Assembly: GCA_937895515.1 (NCBI GenBank)
Contig: CALAYS010000058.1
Location: 1 to 9,528, forward strand
DNA: 9,528 nucleotides
Source: an uncultured bacterium
GTDB lineage: Bacteria > Patescibacteriota > Minisyncoccia > Phycocordibacterales > UBA9973
Direction of reading: 5' to 3'
The notes under the pieces were generated by a model. That model worked only from the letters and a program-made list of their open reading frames with translations. It was not told where the DNA came from and searched no databases. Positions 1 through 6,964 of the stretch are shown here, piece by piece. Position numbers and translations under genes: made by a program. The first letter of the stretch is position 1. Every line of letters starts with the position of its first letter.

Positions 1-1
1 A

Positions 2-841
2 GATGGTCTTTTACTCGGTTCTGGAGATGCAGTTATTGGCATTAATCCAGCGACTGACAATATTGATTCGCTAAGCTCACTTTTGTCCATGCTCGATCAC
101 CTCATTACAAAATTTCAAATCCCGACTCAATCTTGCGTCCTCTCTCACGTAACCAACCAAATCGAGGCCATTAATCGTGGCGCTCCCCTTGACCTTATCT
201 TCCAATCAATTGGTGGAACAGAGGCAACTAATAAAAGCTTTGGAGTCTCTCTCGATTTATTAAAAGAGGCCCATCAGGCAGCACTATCCTTAAAACGAGG
301 AACATTAGGAAATAATGTCATGTATTTTGAAACTGGCCAAGGAAGTAGTCTTTCGGCCAATGCTCATTTCCAAATCGATCAACAAACTTGTGAAGTAAGG
401 GCCTATGCTATTGCTCGTGAATTTAATCCACTTTTGGTAAATTCGGTTGTTGGATTTATTGGCCCTGAATATTTATACGATGGAAAACAAATTATACGGG
501 CAGGACTTGAAGATCATTTTGCAGGGAAAATGATGGGACTTCCTATGGGATGTGACGTTTGTTACACCACTCACGCTCAGTCAGATTTTGATGATTCTGA
601 TAATTTATTAACTCTTCTTGCTTTGTCAGGTTGTAATTATATTATGGGTGTTCCGGGGGCAGATGATATTATGTTGAATTATCAAAGTACATCTTTTCAT
701 GATGCCCTCTATTTACGTGACCTTTTAAAGTTAAAAAGAGCTCCCGAATTTGAAACTTGGTTATCTAATATTGGGCTACTTGACACAATTGGTAACATTA
801 TTTCTCCTTCTTTAAAACATCCCTTACTTCAAATATCATGA
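2..841 (+). CDS. eutB: Ethanolamine ammonia-lyase large subunit, C-terminal part (5' truncated by the window)
   Basis: EutB is the catalytic subunit of the adenosylcobalamin-dependent lyase that turns ethanolamine into acetaldehyde and ammonia. The frame is open from base 2 and gives 279 residues, about the last 60% of a usual ~450-residue EutB. Seen: GDAVIGINPATD near the start, PTQSCVLSHVTNQIEAI, DLIFQSIGGTEA, NVMYFETGQGSSLSANAH, DQQTCEVRAYA, GFIGPEYLYDGKQIIRAGLEDHF, LPMGCDVCYTTHA, GADDIMLNYQSTSFHDALY. These blocks follow bacterial EutB closely; by family knowledge the FETGQ and GCDVC blocks lie in the substrate-binding barrel. The real start lies left of the window; the ATG at 92 and TTG at 83 are internal. 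Codon use is richer in C and G than everything to the right, and TGA is the stop, not Trp. It is therefore bacterial DNA, not mitochondrial: food bacterium, symbiont, or a recent transfer. Confidence 0.95.
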   Translation, partial: DGLLLGSGDAVIGINPATDNIDSLSSLLSMLDHLITKFQIPTQSCVLSHVTNQIEAINRGAPLDLIFQSIGGTEATNKSFGVSLDLLKEAHQAALSLKRGTLGNNVMYFETGQGSSLSANAHFQIDQQTCEVRAYAIAREFNPLLVNSVVGFIGPEYLYDGKQIIRAGLEDHFAGKMMGLPMGCDVCYTTHAQSDFDDSDNLLTLLALSGCNYIMGVPGADDIMLNYQSTSFHDALYLRDLLKLKRAPEFETWLSNIGLLDTIGNIISPSLKHPLLQIS

Positions 842-896
842 GGTAAAAATTGTGAATAAAAATAATATTATTAAAAAAGATTTGGAACATAATTAG
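840..896 (+). other. Shine-Dalgarno plus aborted eutC-like start; probable end of bacterial DNA
   Basis: GAGG at 840-843 overlaps the eutB stop and lies eight bases before a GTG at 852. This is the arrangement expected for eutC, which follows eutB in bacterial operons. The frame from GTG reads MNKNNIIKKDLEHN and stops at TAG 894-896; I cannot recognise EutC in it. Either eutC is broken here or the bacterial segment ends within about 860-900 and other DNA begins. AT content rises sharply here. The stretch from GT at 843 to the TAG at 896 could also be read as a GT...AG intron, but no exon frame supports that well. Confidence 0.4.
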
Positions 897-964
897 AAAA
901 TATTAGTAAATATAATATTGATGAAGTTGATGAAGAATCATCTGGTGCTGTTTTAGATAATTTG

Positions 965-1265
965 ATGTCTATTGCATCAAGGAAACAAAAAGAATAATGA
1001 TAATGATTTTCAAGATCAAATAGTAAACTTAAATAAAGCTTTAAAGTCTAATCCGAAGTTTGTTTGCTGTCCTTACTGTAATAAACAAGGCAATACAAAA
1101 GTAGAACAGAGTTGTTCAGTATGTACTGGAGTGTTGTGTGTTGTTGGCCTTGGTGTTTTTTGGGCACTAATTCAATGCTGCCGAAGTAAAGATATTAACT
1201 GCAGAGATGCTGACCATTATTGTGTTGGATGCGGAAACAAATTAGCGAGTTATAAATCAACTTAA
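965..1265 (+). CDS. LITAF-type zinc-ribbon membrane-associated protein (apparent +1 frame change near its start)
   Basis: From the TTG at 972 the frame gives 97 residues with a LITAF-like layout: CPYC at residues 33-36, a hydrophobic Cys-rich stretch about 50-70, then CRDADHYCVGC with the second CxxC at 84-87, and a short tail. LITAF domains are known from eukaryotes as zinc-binding, monotopic membrane proteins of endosomal or plasma membranes. No ATG exists in this frame; an in-frame TGA is at 963-965. The next frame is open from 893 to a TAA at 995 and has an ATG at 965 (MSIASRKQKE). Skipping the T at 995 joins it to NNDNDFQDQ and the domain, giving about 100 residues. That could be a sequencing indel or +1 frameshifting like that known from Euplotes nuclear genes. 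No internal TGA is present. It looks like nuclear ciliate DNA rather than bacterial or mitochondrial. Confidence 0.6.
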
Positions 1266-1271
1266 TTATAA

Positions 1272-2225
1272 ATATATTTATACATATATGATTTTGATTG
1301 TTTTTACTATTTTATTTTAATTTTTTTGTTTTTATCGATAGCCCCGCGTACAAGTATAGTGTACGCCAATTTAACACCTCCCGCTTTATTAATAGGTTAT
1401 AACGCTATCCACCCGTTCTTATTTTATTTAGCCGTAACCCTGACATTTATTAATTATACTCATTGAGACTTTTTCTTTTTAATAAAAAAAAAATACCCAT
1501 TATGTTTTATAATTGTTGCTTTGTTTCTCGGTGGTTTGTGGGGCTCAGGTAATAGCGCATGGGGTTTTTTTTGGGTAAATGACTCTATTGAACTGATTCT
1601 TTTTTGCGTAGGTGTTTACTCAGTAATTTGTCTTCATAGGGGTCGTTTTGGTAAATTGTATTTAGAATCGTATATTACGTTAACATTCTTAATTACTTGA
1701 GTTTTATTATTGCGTTGAGGTTTTATATTTACTCGACACAGCTTTATTAACTCAGCTAAGATTATAAACATTTTTCGTATTTTTTATTTGTTTATATTAA
1801 ATAATAACTATTTATTACTGCCCTACTTTATACTTTATTTTTTTTCTTATTATATTTTAATGTATATCTTAATTTATAAAATTTTGGTTTTTTTTAATAG
1901 TAGGACACGTATTTATTTATTACAAAATACGCACATCATTCTTACTGTGGTGGTGTTATCCTGAGTAAAATTTAGTGAGTATAACTTAAGTGTTGTTGTT
2001 AATAGTAAACAACTAATCTATAACTTTTTTTTTCTAAGCAGCAATCAAATATCTAATACGGTAGCAAGTGTAGATGCATTTATGATCTGAAAAAAGTTTA
2101 TTGTTAGTTTACCGACACTATTTATATATAGTTGTAAAAAAATTATTAGCCAATTTAAATTATTTGTTGCGTGACCTAAATTTATCTTTATTATCATTTT
2201 AATAACAAGTATACGGAAGATTTAA
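1272..2225 (+). CDS. ccmF: Cytochrome c haem lyase CcmF (mitochondrial, probably 5' truncated)
   Basis: CcmF attaches haem to apocytochrome c in the inner membrane; mitochondrial ccmF is kept in ciliates, plants and a few protists. The frame is open from 1272 to the TAA at 2223-2225 (317 codons), with TGA read as Trp several times, e.g. in NYTHW. Seen: IHPFLFYLA near residues 50-58, corresponding to the bacterial HPPLLYLGY block; then GGLWGSGNSAWGFFWVND at about 100, a weakened form of the Trp-rich WWD haem-binding block; FTRHSFINS further on, like the VHSFASDP block. Several hydrophobic segments fill the rest. Bacterial CcmF has some 150 residues before HPPLLY; only about 50 exist here, so the 5' end is probably lost at the join with the LITAF segment. 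No good start codon is visible; ATA 1272/1284 or TTG 1326 are the only options. A 34-base spacer separates it from rpl16. Confidence 0.75.
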
Positions 2226-2252
2226 GTATAGATAAATACAAAATTAAGTCTA

Positions 2253-2262
2253 GTAGACGTTG
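2253..2262 (+). promoter_or_regulatory. GTAGACGTTG gene-junction motif, copy 1 (rpl16 start)
   Basis: The decamer ends with the TTG start codon of rpl16. A TAG at 2254-2256 lies six bases before it, in the same frame. The same ten bases occur at the starts of rps10 and rps12. It may be an RNA-processing site or a start context for TTG; this role is inferred only from position. Confidence 0.55.
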
Positions 2263-2685
2263 AACTTAAATTATATTAGGCAGAGGAATCATATTTTTAA
2301 AAAGCGTGTGTTACGGCATGTACACCGAAAGTTTAAGCTTCGAATAGGTACTGCAGGTCTATATAGCTTACGGGCGCAACGCTTTGAGTTGGTTTACTTA
2401 AGAGGGTTTAAGAAGGTTATAAGAAGGCGTCATATGCGAAGAAAGATGCGGTTTAAGAGGCGTAAATTTTGGTTATTTTTAAGACCAAATTGTATTTTAA
2501 GTAGTAAATCAGTTAATTCTCGTATGGGAGCTGGCGTGGGTTCATTGGTACGGCTCTCAATACTATTAAAGTCTTATAAAAGTTTTATTGAATTTAAGTC
2601 ATATTCCCCTTTCTGACTAAGAAAACTTTACAGATACACTAGGTACAGATACCCAATTTATTTTACAGTTTTTACAAAAAAGTAG
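2260..2685 (+). CDS. rpl16: Mitochondrial large-subunit ribosomal protein uL16
   Basis: 141 residues, very basic, start TTG at 2260. uL16 sits near the A site and the central protuberance of the large subunit. Seen: FELVYLRGFKKVIRRRHMRRK in the middle, then RPNCILSSKS (75-84) followed by SRMGAGVGS (87-95). This corresponds to the family's PDKPVTKKPAETRMGKGKG block, the most conserved part of L16. A TGA at 2614 must be Trp; the frame then continues with WLRKLYRYTRY to the TAG at 2683-2685. That TAG belongs to the junction motif that begins rps10 four bases later. Length fits the family. Confidence 0.8.
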
Positions 2686-2691
2686 ACGTTG
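2682..2691 (+). promoter_or_regulatory. GTAGACGTTG gene-junction motif, copy 2 (rpl16 stop / rps10 start)
   Basis: TAG here is the stop of rpl16, ACG is the only codon-length spacer, and TTG starts rps10. The motif therefore merges a stop and a start in the same frame. Identical to copies at 2253 and 6961. Confidence 0.6.
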
Positions 2692-3063
2692 GCAATCTTA
2701 GAATTTCACGATAATGTCACTATAACTTTTGATTATAAGTATTTTTTAAAGAGTTCTCGTAAAATGTTAACTAAAACTCAGCACGTAGCTAAGTCTATAA
2801 AACTTCGGCGAAATAAACACACACCGCTGATGTTTGTTCGTGCTCCAAAACACTTTAAGTCTGGTAAGCAACACGTTTTTTTTTTTAATAGTATATTTCG
2901 TGTAAAACAGCAGCTAAACTTACCTTATTCAAGTAATGAAATAGTCACTAATAAACCTACTGCGTTATTTAATAAAGTTCGTTTTTTAAGAGGATTTAAA
3001 GCAGCAGATATTTTAATTAATAGGATAACTTTTAACGTCGAGGTTTCTGTGATTTTTGAATAG
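2689..3063 (+). CDS. rps10: Probable mitochondrial small-subunit ribosomal protein uS10
   Basis: 124 residues, basic, starting at TTG 2689 and ending at TAG 3061-3063. Residues about 35-72 (VAKSIKLRRNKHTPLMFVRAPKHFKSGKQHVFFFN) parallel the S10 order: a helix with KxxxxAK, then the tip loop ending YTVLRSPHVDKKSREQFE. The tail AADILINRITFNVEVSVIFE parallels the S10 end LMKLDLPAGVDVEIKL. uS10 lies in the small-subunit head. Ciliate mitochondrial rps10 is known to be strongly diverged, so this rests on pattern rather than identity. It lies between rpl16 and nad3 with six bases to nad3. No Trp codon occurs, so the gene carries no TGA. An unrelated ciliate-specific ribosomal protein would be the alternative. 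Confidence 0.6.
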   Translation: MAILEFHDNVTITFDYKYFLKSSRKMLTKTQHVAKSIKLRRNKHTPLMFVRAPKHFKSGKQHVFFFNSIFRVKQQLNLPYSSNEIVTNKPTALFNKVRFLRGFKAADILINRITFNVEVSVIFE

Positions 3064-3069
3064 TATTAT

Positions 3070-3432
3070 ATGGTTGGTGTTTTTTTTTTTCAGTTAATAA
3101 TAAATGCTTTTATTTTTTCTTTTATTTTTTGGGCGTTAACGTTTATAGCAAAGCGTGTCTACTCAGCTAAGTATTATGATTATAAATTAAATTTTTATGA
3201 ATGTGGGTTTAAAAACTTAACATTAAAGAGGCCTGTTTACGAATTAAACTTTGTTATGGTAGTACTTTTTCTTTTAATTTATGATGGTGAATTTTTGTTA
3301 TTGATACCTTTTTCTTTAAATGCTGGTTTTGTCGTTGTTGAATTGTGTATGTTTTTTTTATTTTTCTTAATTTGATTTGTGTTAACGCTTTTACTTGATT
3401 ATGTTTACGTTAGTCTTGAGTGACAAGTTTAA
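3070..3432 (+). CDS. nad3: NADH dehydrogenase subunit 3 (complex I, Nad3)
   Basis: 120 residues starting at ATG 3070 and ending at TAA 3430-3432. Nad3 is a membrane subunit at the hinge of complex I whose long loop takes part in the active/deactive switch. Seen: first membrane segment about 5-25; the loop with NFYECGF at 41-47, the family signature whose Cys is position 45; then IYDGEFLLLIPF at 70-81, matching the FDxExxFLxPW block; the last membrane segment; and a LEWQV end, like the usual LEW tail. Two TGA codons must be Trp, one in the last membrane segment and one in LEWQV. The ATG of the next gene follows the stop with no gap. Confidence 0.93.
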
Positions 3433-4579
3433 ATGTTCGGTTTTACAGGTATCTATTTCAATAAAAAAAACTATAAACTACCTACCGCCACAAGTCTTAA
3501 CCCTATAACTTATATGTATAAATATCTATTTTATTCGTTGTATGCAAATGGTGTTTTTTTTAATTATACATTTGTGTTATCATTCCCTTACAAATATTTA
3601 CTTAAGTTTGTTAATGGCTGGTGTTTCTGTATCTTACTTAGCAACATTTTCTATTTTTACGTTAGGTATAACTATTATATATTTTAGAAAAATTCTTTTT
3701 ATACTTGATTTAAAAAAAGGTTTTTGACTTGTAAAAAATTATAGTCCTTCTTTTACTTTAGTAACAGCTGTTGATGTTTATAAGTTAGTAGTCGTTCAAG
3801 TTGCTGCTATGCTGTGCTTTAAGCTTATGCCTTTAAATTGACTTATGCGTGACAGGATAGTGGTGTTAAATTTATTGGTTTTATTAATAATCATAGTTTT
3901 ATTGACTTATTTTAGTAGTAGGTTATCCAAAGATGTTGTAGAGATGAATCTATTATATCTTATTTTAATTTTTTTTTTTGTTGCTGTTAGTAGCTTTTAT
4001 TTTGTTGAAAATTATATGGTCCTATTTCTCGCATTAGAGCTAGTAGGTGTTATATATTATTTTTTTTTTTTACACAACTTAACTGGTTCTAAGTTAACAA
4101 CACTTAGATATAAAAATCTTTTAAGCAATTACCTATGAGTTTCTTTTTTCTTATTAGTGGTGCTTTCAATTTTTATGTTTTACTTAACCCTTCAAGCCGG
4201 GTCATTAAACTTTGAAGAGTTAGTATCCTTTTCTGACAAAACCCCTAGAATGTGACAATTTATTATTCTTATAATGTTATGAAAGACTGGCAGCCCTGGT
4301 TTTCATTTTCTAAAGTTTGAGCTTTATCAGTACTTACCTATTTTAACATTATTAGTTTTTTCAACGGTTAGTATTTTTTTAAATTTTTTTATATTACAAT
4401 TTATAGCGAGCATTGCCTGACCTATTCTTGTAACCCAGAAATTTTATTTTTTAATTTATATATCTATTATGAATATTATATTGCTTGTAAGGGGATTCTC
4501 TGCAGCAACTGTGTATCAATTCTTTGGACTAAGTGCTTTAAATACGCTTCTGGTTTTATTTACTTTTTTTTTAGTTTAA
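3433..4579 (+). CDS. nad2_a: NADH dehydrogenase subunit 2, N-terminal/middle piece (Nad2_a), with apparent +1 frame change
   Basis: Proton-pumping membrane subunit of complex I. Seen: ENYMVLFLALELVGVIYYF (early Nad2 block with LALEL), then LWKTGSPGFHFLKFELYQY, equivalent to the FKLGAAPFHxWxPDVY block with its membrane Lys and His. Many membrane segments and several TGA=Trp codons are present. The main frame is open from 3509 to TAA 4577-4579; its first ATG is 3542 (345 residues). A better-placed ATG at 3433 abuts the nad3 stop, as at other junctions here, but reads in another frame (MFGFTGIYFNKKNY...). Dropping one T from the 8-T run at 3554-3561 joins the two into 381 residues. The alternative is a separate 84-residue ORF (3433-3687) overlapping nad2_a. 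The Nad2 C-terminal block LSGLPPF is absent here and found at 6443-6964, so the gene is split. Confidence 0.75.
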
Positions 4580-5212
4580 ATGATTCGATTAATTCTTAAC
4601 GCAAAGTGTTGATATTCTATAGAAAGTTTTGCCAGAGTAAGGCGCCTAACTGCTTTAAAAGTTTGTTATAGAGATAAATTAGATTTTTTAAAATTAAGAA
4701 CAACGCTTTCTCGTTCTATTAGTAATAGACTTGTTTATCGTAGCCAGTATTTACGATCATATAAGGATTTAAGAGCCTACTATGTAAATCTTATGAGAGG
4801 TAATTTTACTGAGGTTTTAACAGCTAAGTATTACCCTTATACTGTGATGGAGGCTGATAATAGGAAATTTATGGCAGCTTTTTCGAAGACAAAACTTATG
4901 AAAGAGCTTGATTACGCTCTTTTATGAAAAGGTGTACAGACTAATTCTTTGTTTAATATAGCCTTTAAAGTAACTAGAAAAAAAAAAAATATATATACAC
5001 AACGTGTATTTTTTGTTAATCCAAAGCGTAGACTATTGTTTGTATGGAAATGGTTAAATGTGTTCATCCGTTGTTTAGCTGTTAAGGGTGTTCCACGAAG
5101 ATTTACGTTAATAAAGGGTTTTGAGAACTTTTTACTTGGATCTGAAAAGACTCAAGTTATCCAAGGTTTTAAACTGCAAGTGTATAAGTTAAAATTATTG
5201 CGTGCTGAGTAA
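4580..5212 (+). CDS. rps7: Probable mitochondrial small-subunit ribosomal protein uS7
   Basis: 210 residues, basic, ATG directly after the nad2_a stop and TAA at 5210-5212. Two TGA codons are Trp. The part around residues 110-155 (KELDYALLWKGVQ..., SLFNIAFKVTRKKKNIYTQ, VFFVNPKRRLLFVWKWL) follows the uS7 order: A(L)xNVKPxVEVKSRRVGG, then YQVPVEVRPxRRxxLAMRWL, with RR and the WL end kept. uS7 binds the 3' major domain of the small rRNA and helps nucleate the head. The N-terminal 100 residues show nothing I recognise. Ciliate mitochondrial rps7 is known to be very diverged. An A run of ten at 4979-4988 keeps frame. Confidence 0.55.
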
Positions 5213-5214
5213 AC

Positions 5215-5445
5215 ATGTTAATCCTTGTAGCATCTAAAATGTTAGTTATCGCAAGCGTTATGACCACTTTAGCTGGAGCAGCATTAGGAACCGCTGTGTT
5301 ATTTGCAGGGTACTTAGTTGGTGCATCTAGAAACCCAGAAGAAGCTGAAAACCTTTTCAATACTACTTTGATGGCTTTCGCTCTTATTGAAACTTTCGTC
5401 TTTTTATCTTTCTTAATCGCTGGTTTAGTATACTTATTCGTGTAA
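5215..5445 (+). CDS. atp9: ATP synthase F0 subunit c (Atp9)
   Basis: 76 residues, the usual Atp9 length, two membrane helices joined by a polar loop. The first helix carries the Gly/Ala-rich run GAALGTAVLFAGYLVG (21-36). The loop has SRNPEEAENLF (38-48), the conserved RNP turn that meets the central stalk. The second helix has FALIETF with the proton-carrying Glu at residue 59. Subunit c forms the rotating ring of mitochondrial ATP synthase. Two bases separate its ATG from the rps7 stop. It is by far the best conserved gene of the segment, and codon use is more GC-rich than in its neighbours. Confidence 0.95.
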   Translation: MLILVASKMLVIASVMTTLAGAALGTAVLFAGYLVGASRNPEEAENLFNTTLMAFALIETFVFLSFLIAGLVYLFV

Positions 5446-5453
5446 TTTAAGGG

Positions 5454-5630
5454 GTGTGATTTATTCTTAAAATATTGTTTTTTATAACATTAGCGGTCGT
5501 AGTAAGAGGCACCCTGCCTAGATACAGAATTGATCAAATTGTTTCATATACTTGAAAATATTTAGTATTTTTATATATGTTTTTTATAATTGAAATCTGC
5601 ATAGTTCTTTATTTATTAAGCCTAAGCTAA
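5454..5630 (+). CDS. nad1_b: NADH dehydrogenase subunit 1, detached C-terminal fragment (Nad1_b)
   Basis: 58 residues: membrane segment FILKILFFITLAVVV, then RGTLPRYRIDQIVSYTWK, which matches the C-terminal Nad1 block (RATLPRYRYDQLMxLxWK), and a final membrane helix. Two TGA codons are Trp (residue 2 and YTWK). GTG at 5454 is the only usual start after the in-frame TAA at 5448. Complete Nad1 has over 300 residues; ciliate mitochondria are known to carry nad1 in two separate genes, and this has the size and content of the second. The rest of nad1 is not in this window. The stop TAA (5628-5630) lies inside the first bases of trnF, so the two cannot both be intact on one processed RNA unless the stop is restored or the message is cleaved elsewhere. 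Confidence 0.85.
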
Positions 5631-5697
5631 TATAGCTCAGTGGTAGAGCACCAGACTGAAAATCTGGGGGTCGTAGGTTCAAGTCCTGCTATTGGCA
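5626..5697 (+). tRNA. trnF: tRNA-Phe (anticodon GAA)
   Basis: A full cloverleaf of 72 bases. Acceptor GCTAATA pairs with TATTGGC with one G-T pair, and A is the discriminator. The D arm has GCTC...GAGC. The anticodon stem CCAGA/TCTGG holds the loop CTGAAAA with GAA at 5658-5660. The T arm GTAGG/CCTGC holds the loop TTCAAGT. trnF is among the few tRNAs ciliate mitochondria still encode. It overlaps the end of nad1_b by five bases and is followed at once by the GTG of rps3_b, so its excision would free both neighbouring messages. Confidence 0.95.
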
Positions 5698-6438
5698 GTG
5701 CTTACTATTCTATTATTAAATCAATTAACAGTTAATATAAAACGTAAACAACTTAGATACTATTTAAAAAAGATAAATTTTTCTAAACAACAAAAACATT
5801 CTTTGTATTTAAAAAGCTGTCTACCTAATGTAGTTTCAGTTCAAAAAAATAAGTTTCTGTTGCCGATTATAATAACAACAAAATCAGTTAATAACAAGTA
5901 TATATCTAACGTGTGGTTATCTCACGTATATTTTAGGTCATTAATGCAAACGATGACCGGTTTTTATACTAATTGACAGTTTATGAATATAAATACATTT
6001 GCAGATAGAGATGATTTTGCGTTATTATGGTATAGAATATATAACAGATATAAGCTGGGTAGGTTGTACACCAGTAGAGGTACGTTTTTTGCTTGATTTG
6101 TACAACTTACATATTTTAAAGACCCTAAATTTTTAATAGTTTTTATAAAAAAAGTTTTATTAAATTCCCATTTAAAGCATCATAGACGTATGTTTTCATT
6201 TATTAACAAATTTTTAAAGTTATGGTATCTAAAGGTAGCTAAGTTAAAAAAACTAAAAGGTTATAGTCTTTTTTTCAAAGGTAAACTTGGTAAAAAGGGA
6301 AGTGTTAGAAAAGCAAAATTTTTTGCAAAAAAAGGTTTAGTTAGTTTTACTAATAAAAGCCTGCGGGTAAATTATAGAACTTACTTTATATGAACCCATA
6401 CTGGCGTTATCGGGGCTGGCATCAGTATTTTTTATTAA
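5698..6438 (+). CDS. rps3_b: Mitochondrial small-subunit ribosomal protein uS3, C-terminal gene (Rps3_b)
   Basis: 246 residues from GTG 5698, the base after trnF, to TAA 6436-6438. An upstream TTG at 5692 is inside the tRNA and is less likely. The C-terminal part holds KGYSLFFKGKLGKKGSVRK (187-205), then a stretch ending VSFTNKSLRVNYRTYFIWTHTGVIGAGISIFY. This is the order of the uS3 C-terminal domain: GRLGG...RT/K, a basic strand, TxxGVxGxxVWI(F)Y. The N-terminal KH part of uS3 is not recognisable, in line with the known split of ciliate rps3 into two genes. Three TGA codons are Trp. uS3 lines the mRNA entry channel of the small subunit. The last bases may overlap the start of nad2_b. Confidence 0.7.
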
Positions 6439-6442
6439 CGAG

Positions 6443-6964
6443 GTGTTTACATATGTTATTATATACATAGTGTTATATCTATTAACGTTGTTGACAATCT
6501 TTTATTATTTTGTCACTAATTTTCCAAATACTAATTGTACTAATTGATCATTTATCGAGTTATTAAGCATTTCCACTACTTACTTCCCTAATAGCTGAGC
6601 ATTAAAGTTTTTAATTTTACAATTAAGTGGATTACCTCCTTTTTTTTTTTTTTTTTTAAAGTTTAATTTTTTAGTAGTAGCTTCTTATTATGTTAATTTA
6701 TTTATATTAATTTTATTGTTTATAAACATGTTATTGGGTATGTTTTTTTATTTGAAGATTTTTTCAATCCATGGTGAACATATAAGTAATGAAAATCTAA
6801 GAAAAATTTGTGAAAATAGACCTATTTCAAAAGTTAGTAAAGCTAAACATACAAATCGAGAATACTGATTTTGATTGTCTTTTTCTTTATATATATTCCT
6901 AAATATCTTCAGTATATTATTTTTTGCAGATTTATTTATAATCGGAAGTTATTTTATAGCGTAG
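6443..6964 (+). CDS. nad2_b: NADH dehydrogenase subunit 2, C-terminal piece (Nad2_b)
   Basis: 173 residues from GTG 6443 (four bases after the rps3_b stop) to TAG 6962-6964. Seen: two membrane segments, then FLILQLSGLPPFFFFFLKFNF (about 66-86), the Nad2 block LSGLPPFxGFxxKF with the Lys of a pumping subunit; next membrane segments; a polar insert with SNENLRKICENRP; and a final membrane helix ending IIGSYFIA. Several TGA codons are Trp. The frame is open further upstream inside rps3_b (EPILALSGLASVFF), so an overlapping earlier start is possible. It completes nad2_a, from which it is parted by rps7, atp9, nad1_b, trnF and rps3_b. A run of 18 T at 6640-6657 encodes most of the Phe run without breaking frame. 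Confidence 0.75.

Noticed and set aside
843..896. Possible short GT...AG intron between eutB and the LITAF-like frame
   Set aside because: The boundaries GTAAAA and AATTAG look right, but the flanking frames do not join into a sensible protein and the left side is bacterial.
2226..2252. Spacer between ccmF and rpl16 examined for a tRNA or promoter
   Set aside because: Too short and simple; no cloverleaf and no repeated element other than the junction motif at its right edge.
5169..5360. Open frame on the minus strand opposite rps7/atp9
   Set aside because: It is the antisense of the strongly conserved atp9; all other genes are on the + strand and the translation resembles nothing.
6183..6192. 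TAGACGTATG as a fourth copy of the junction motif
   Set aside because: It lies inside rps3_b (codons for HRRM), differs from the motif in its last bases, and no gene starts or stops there.
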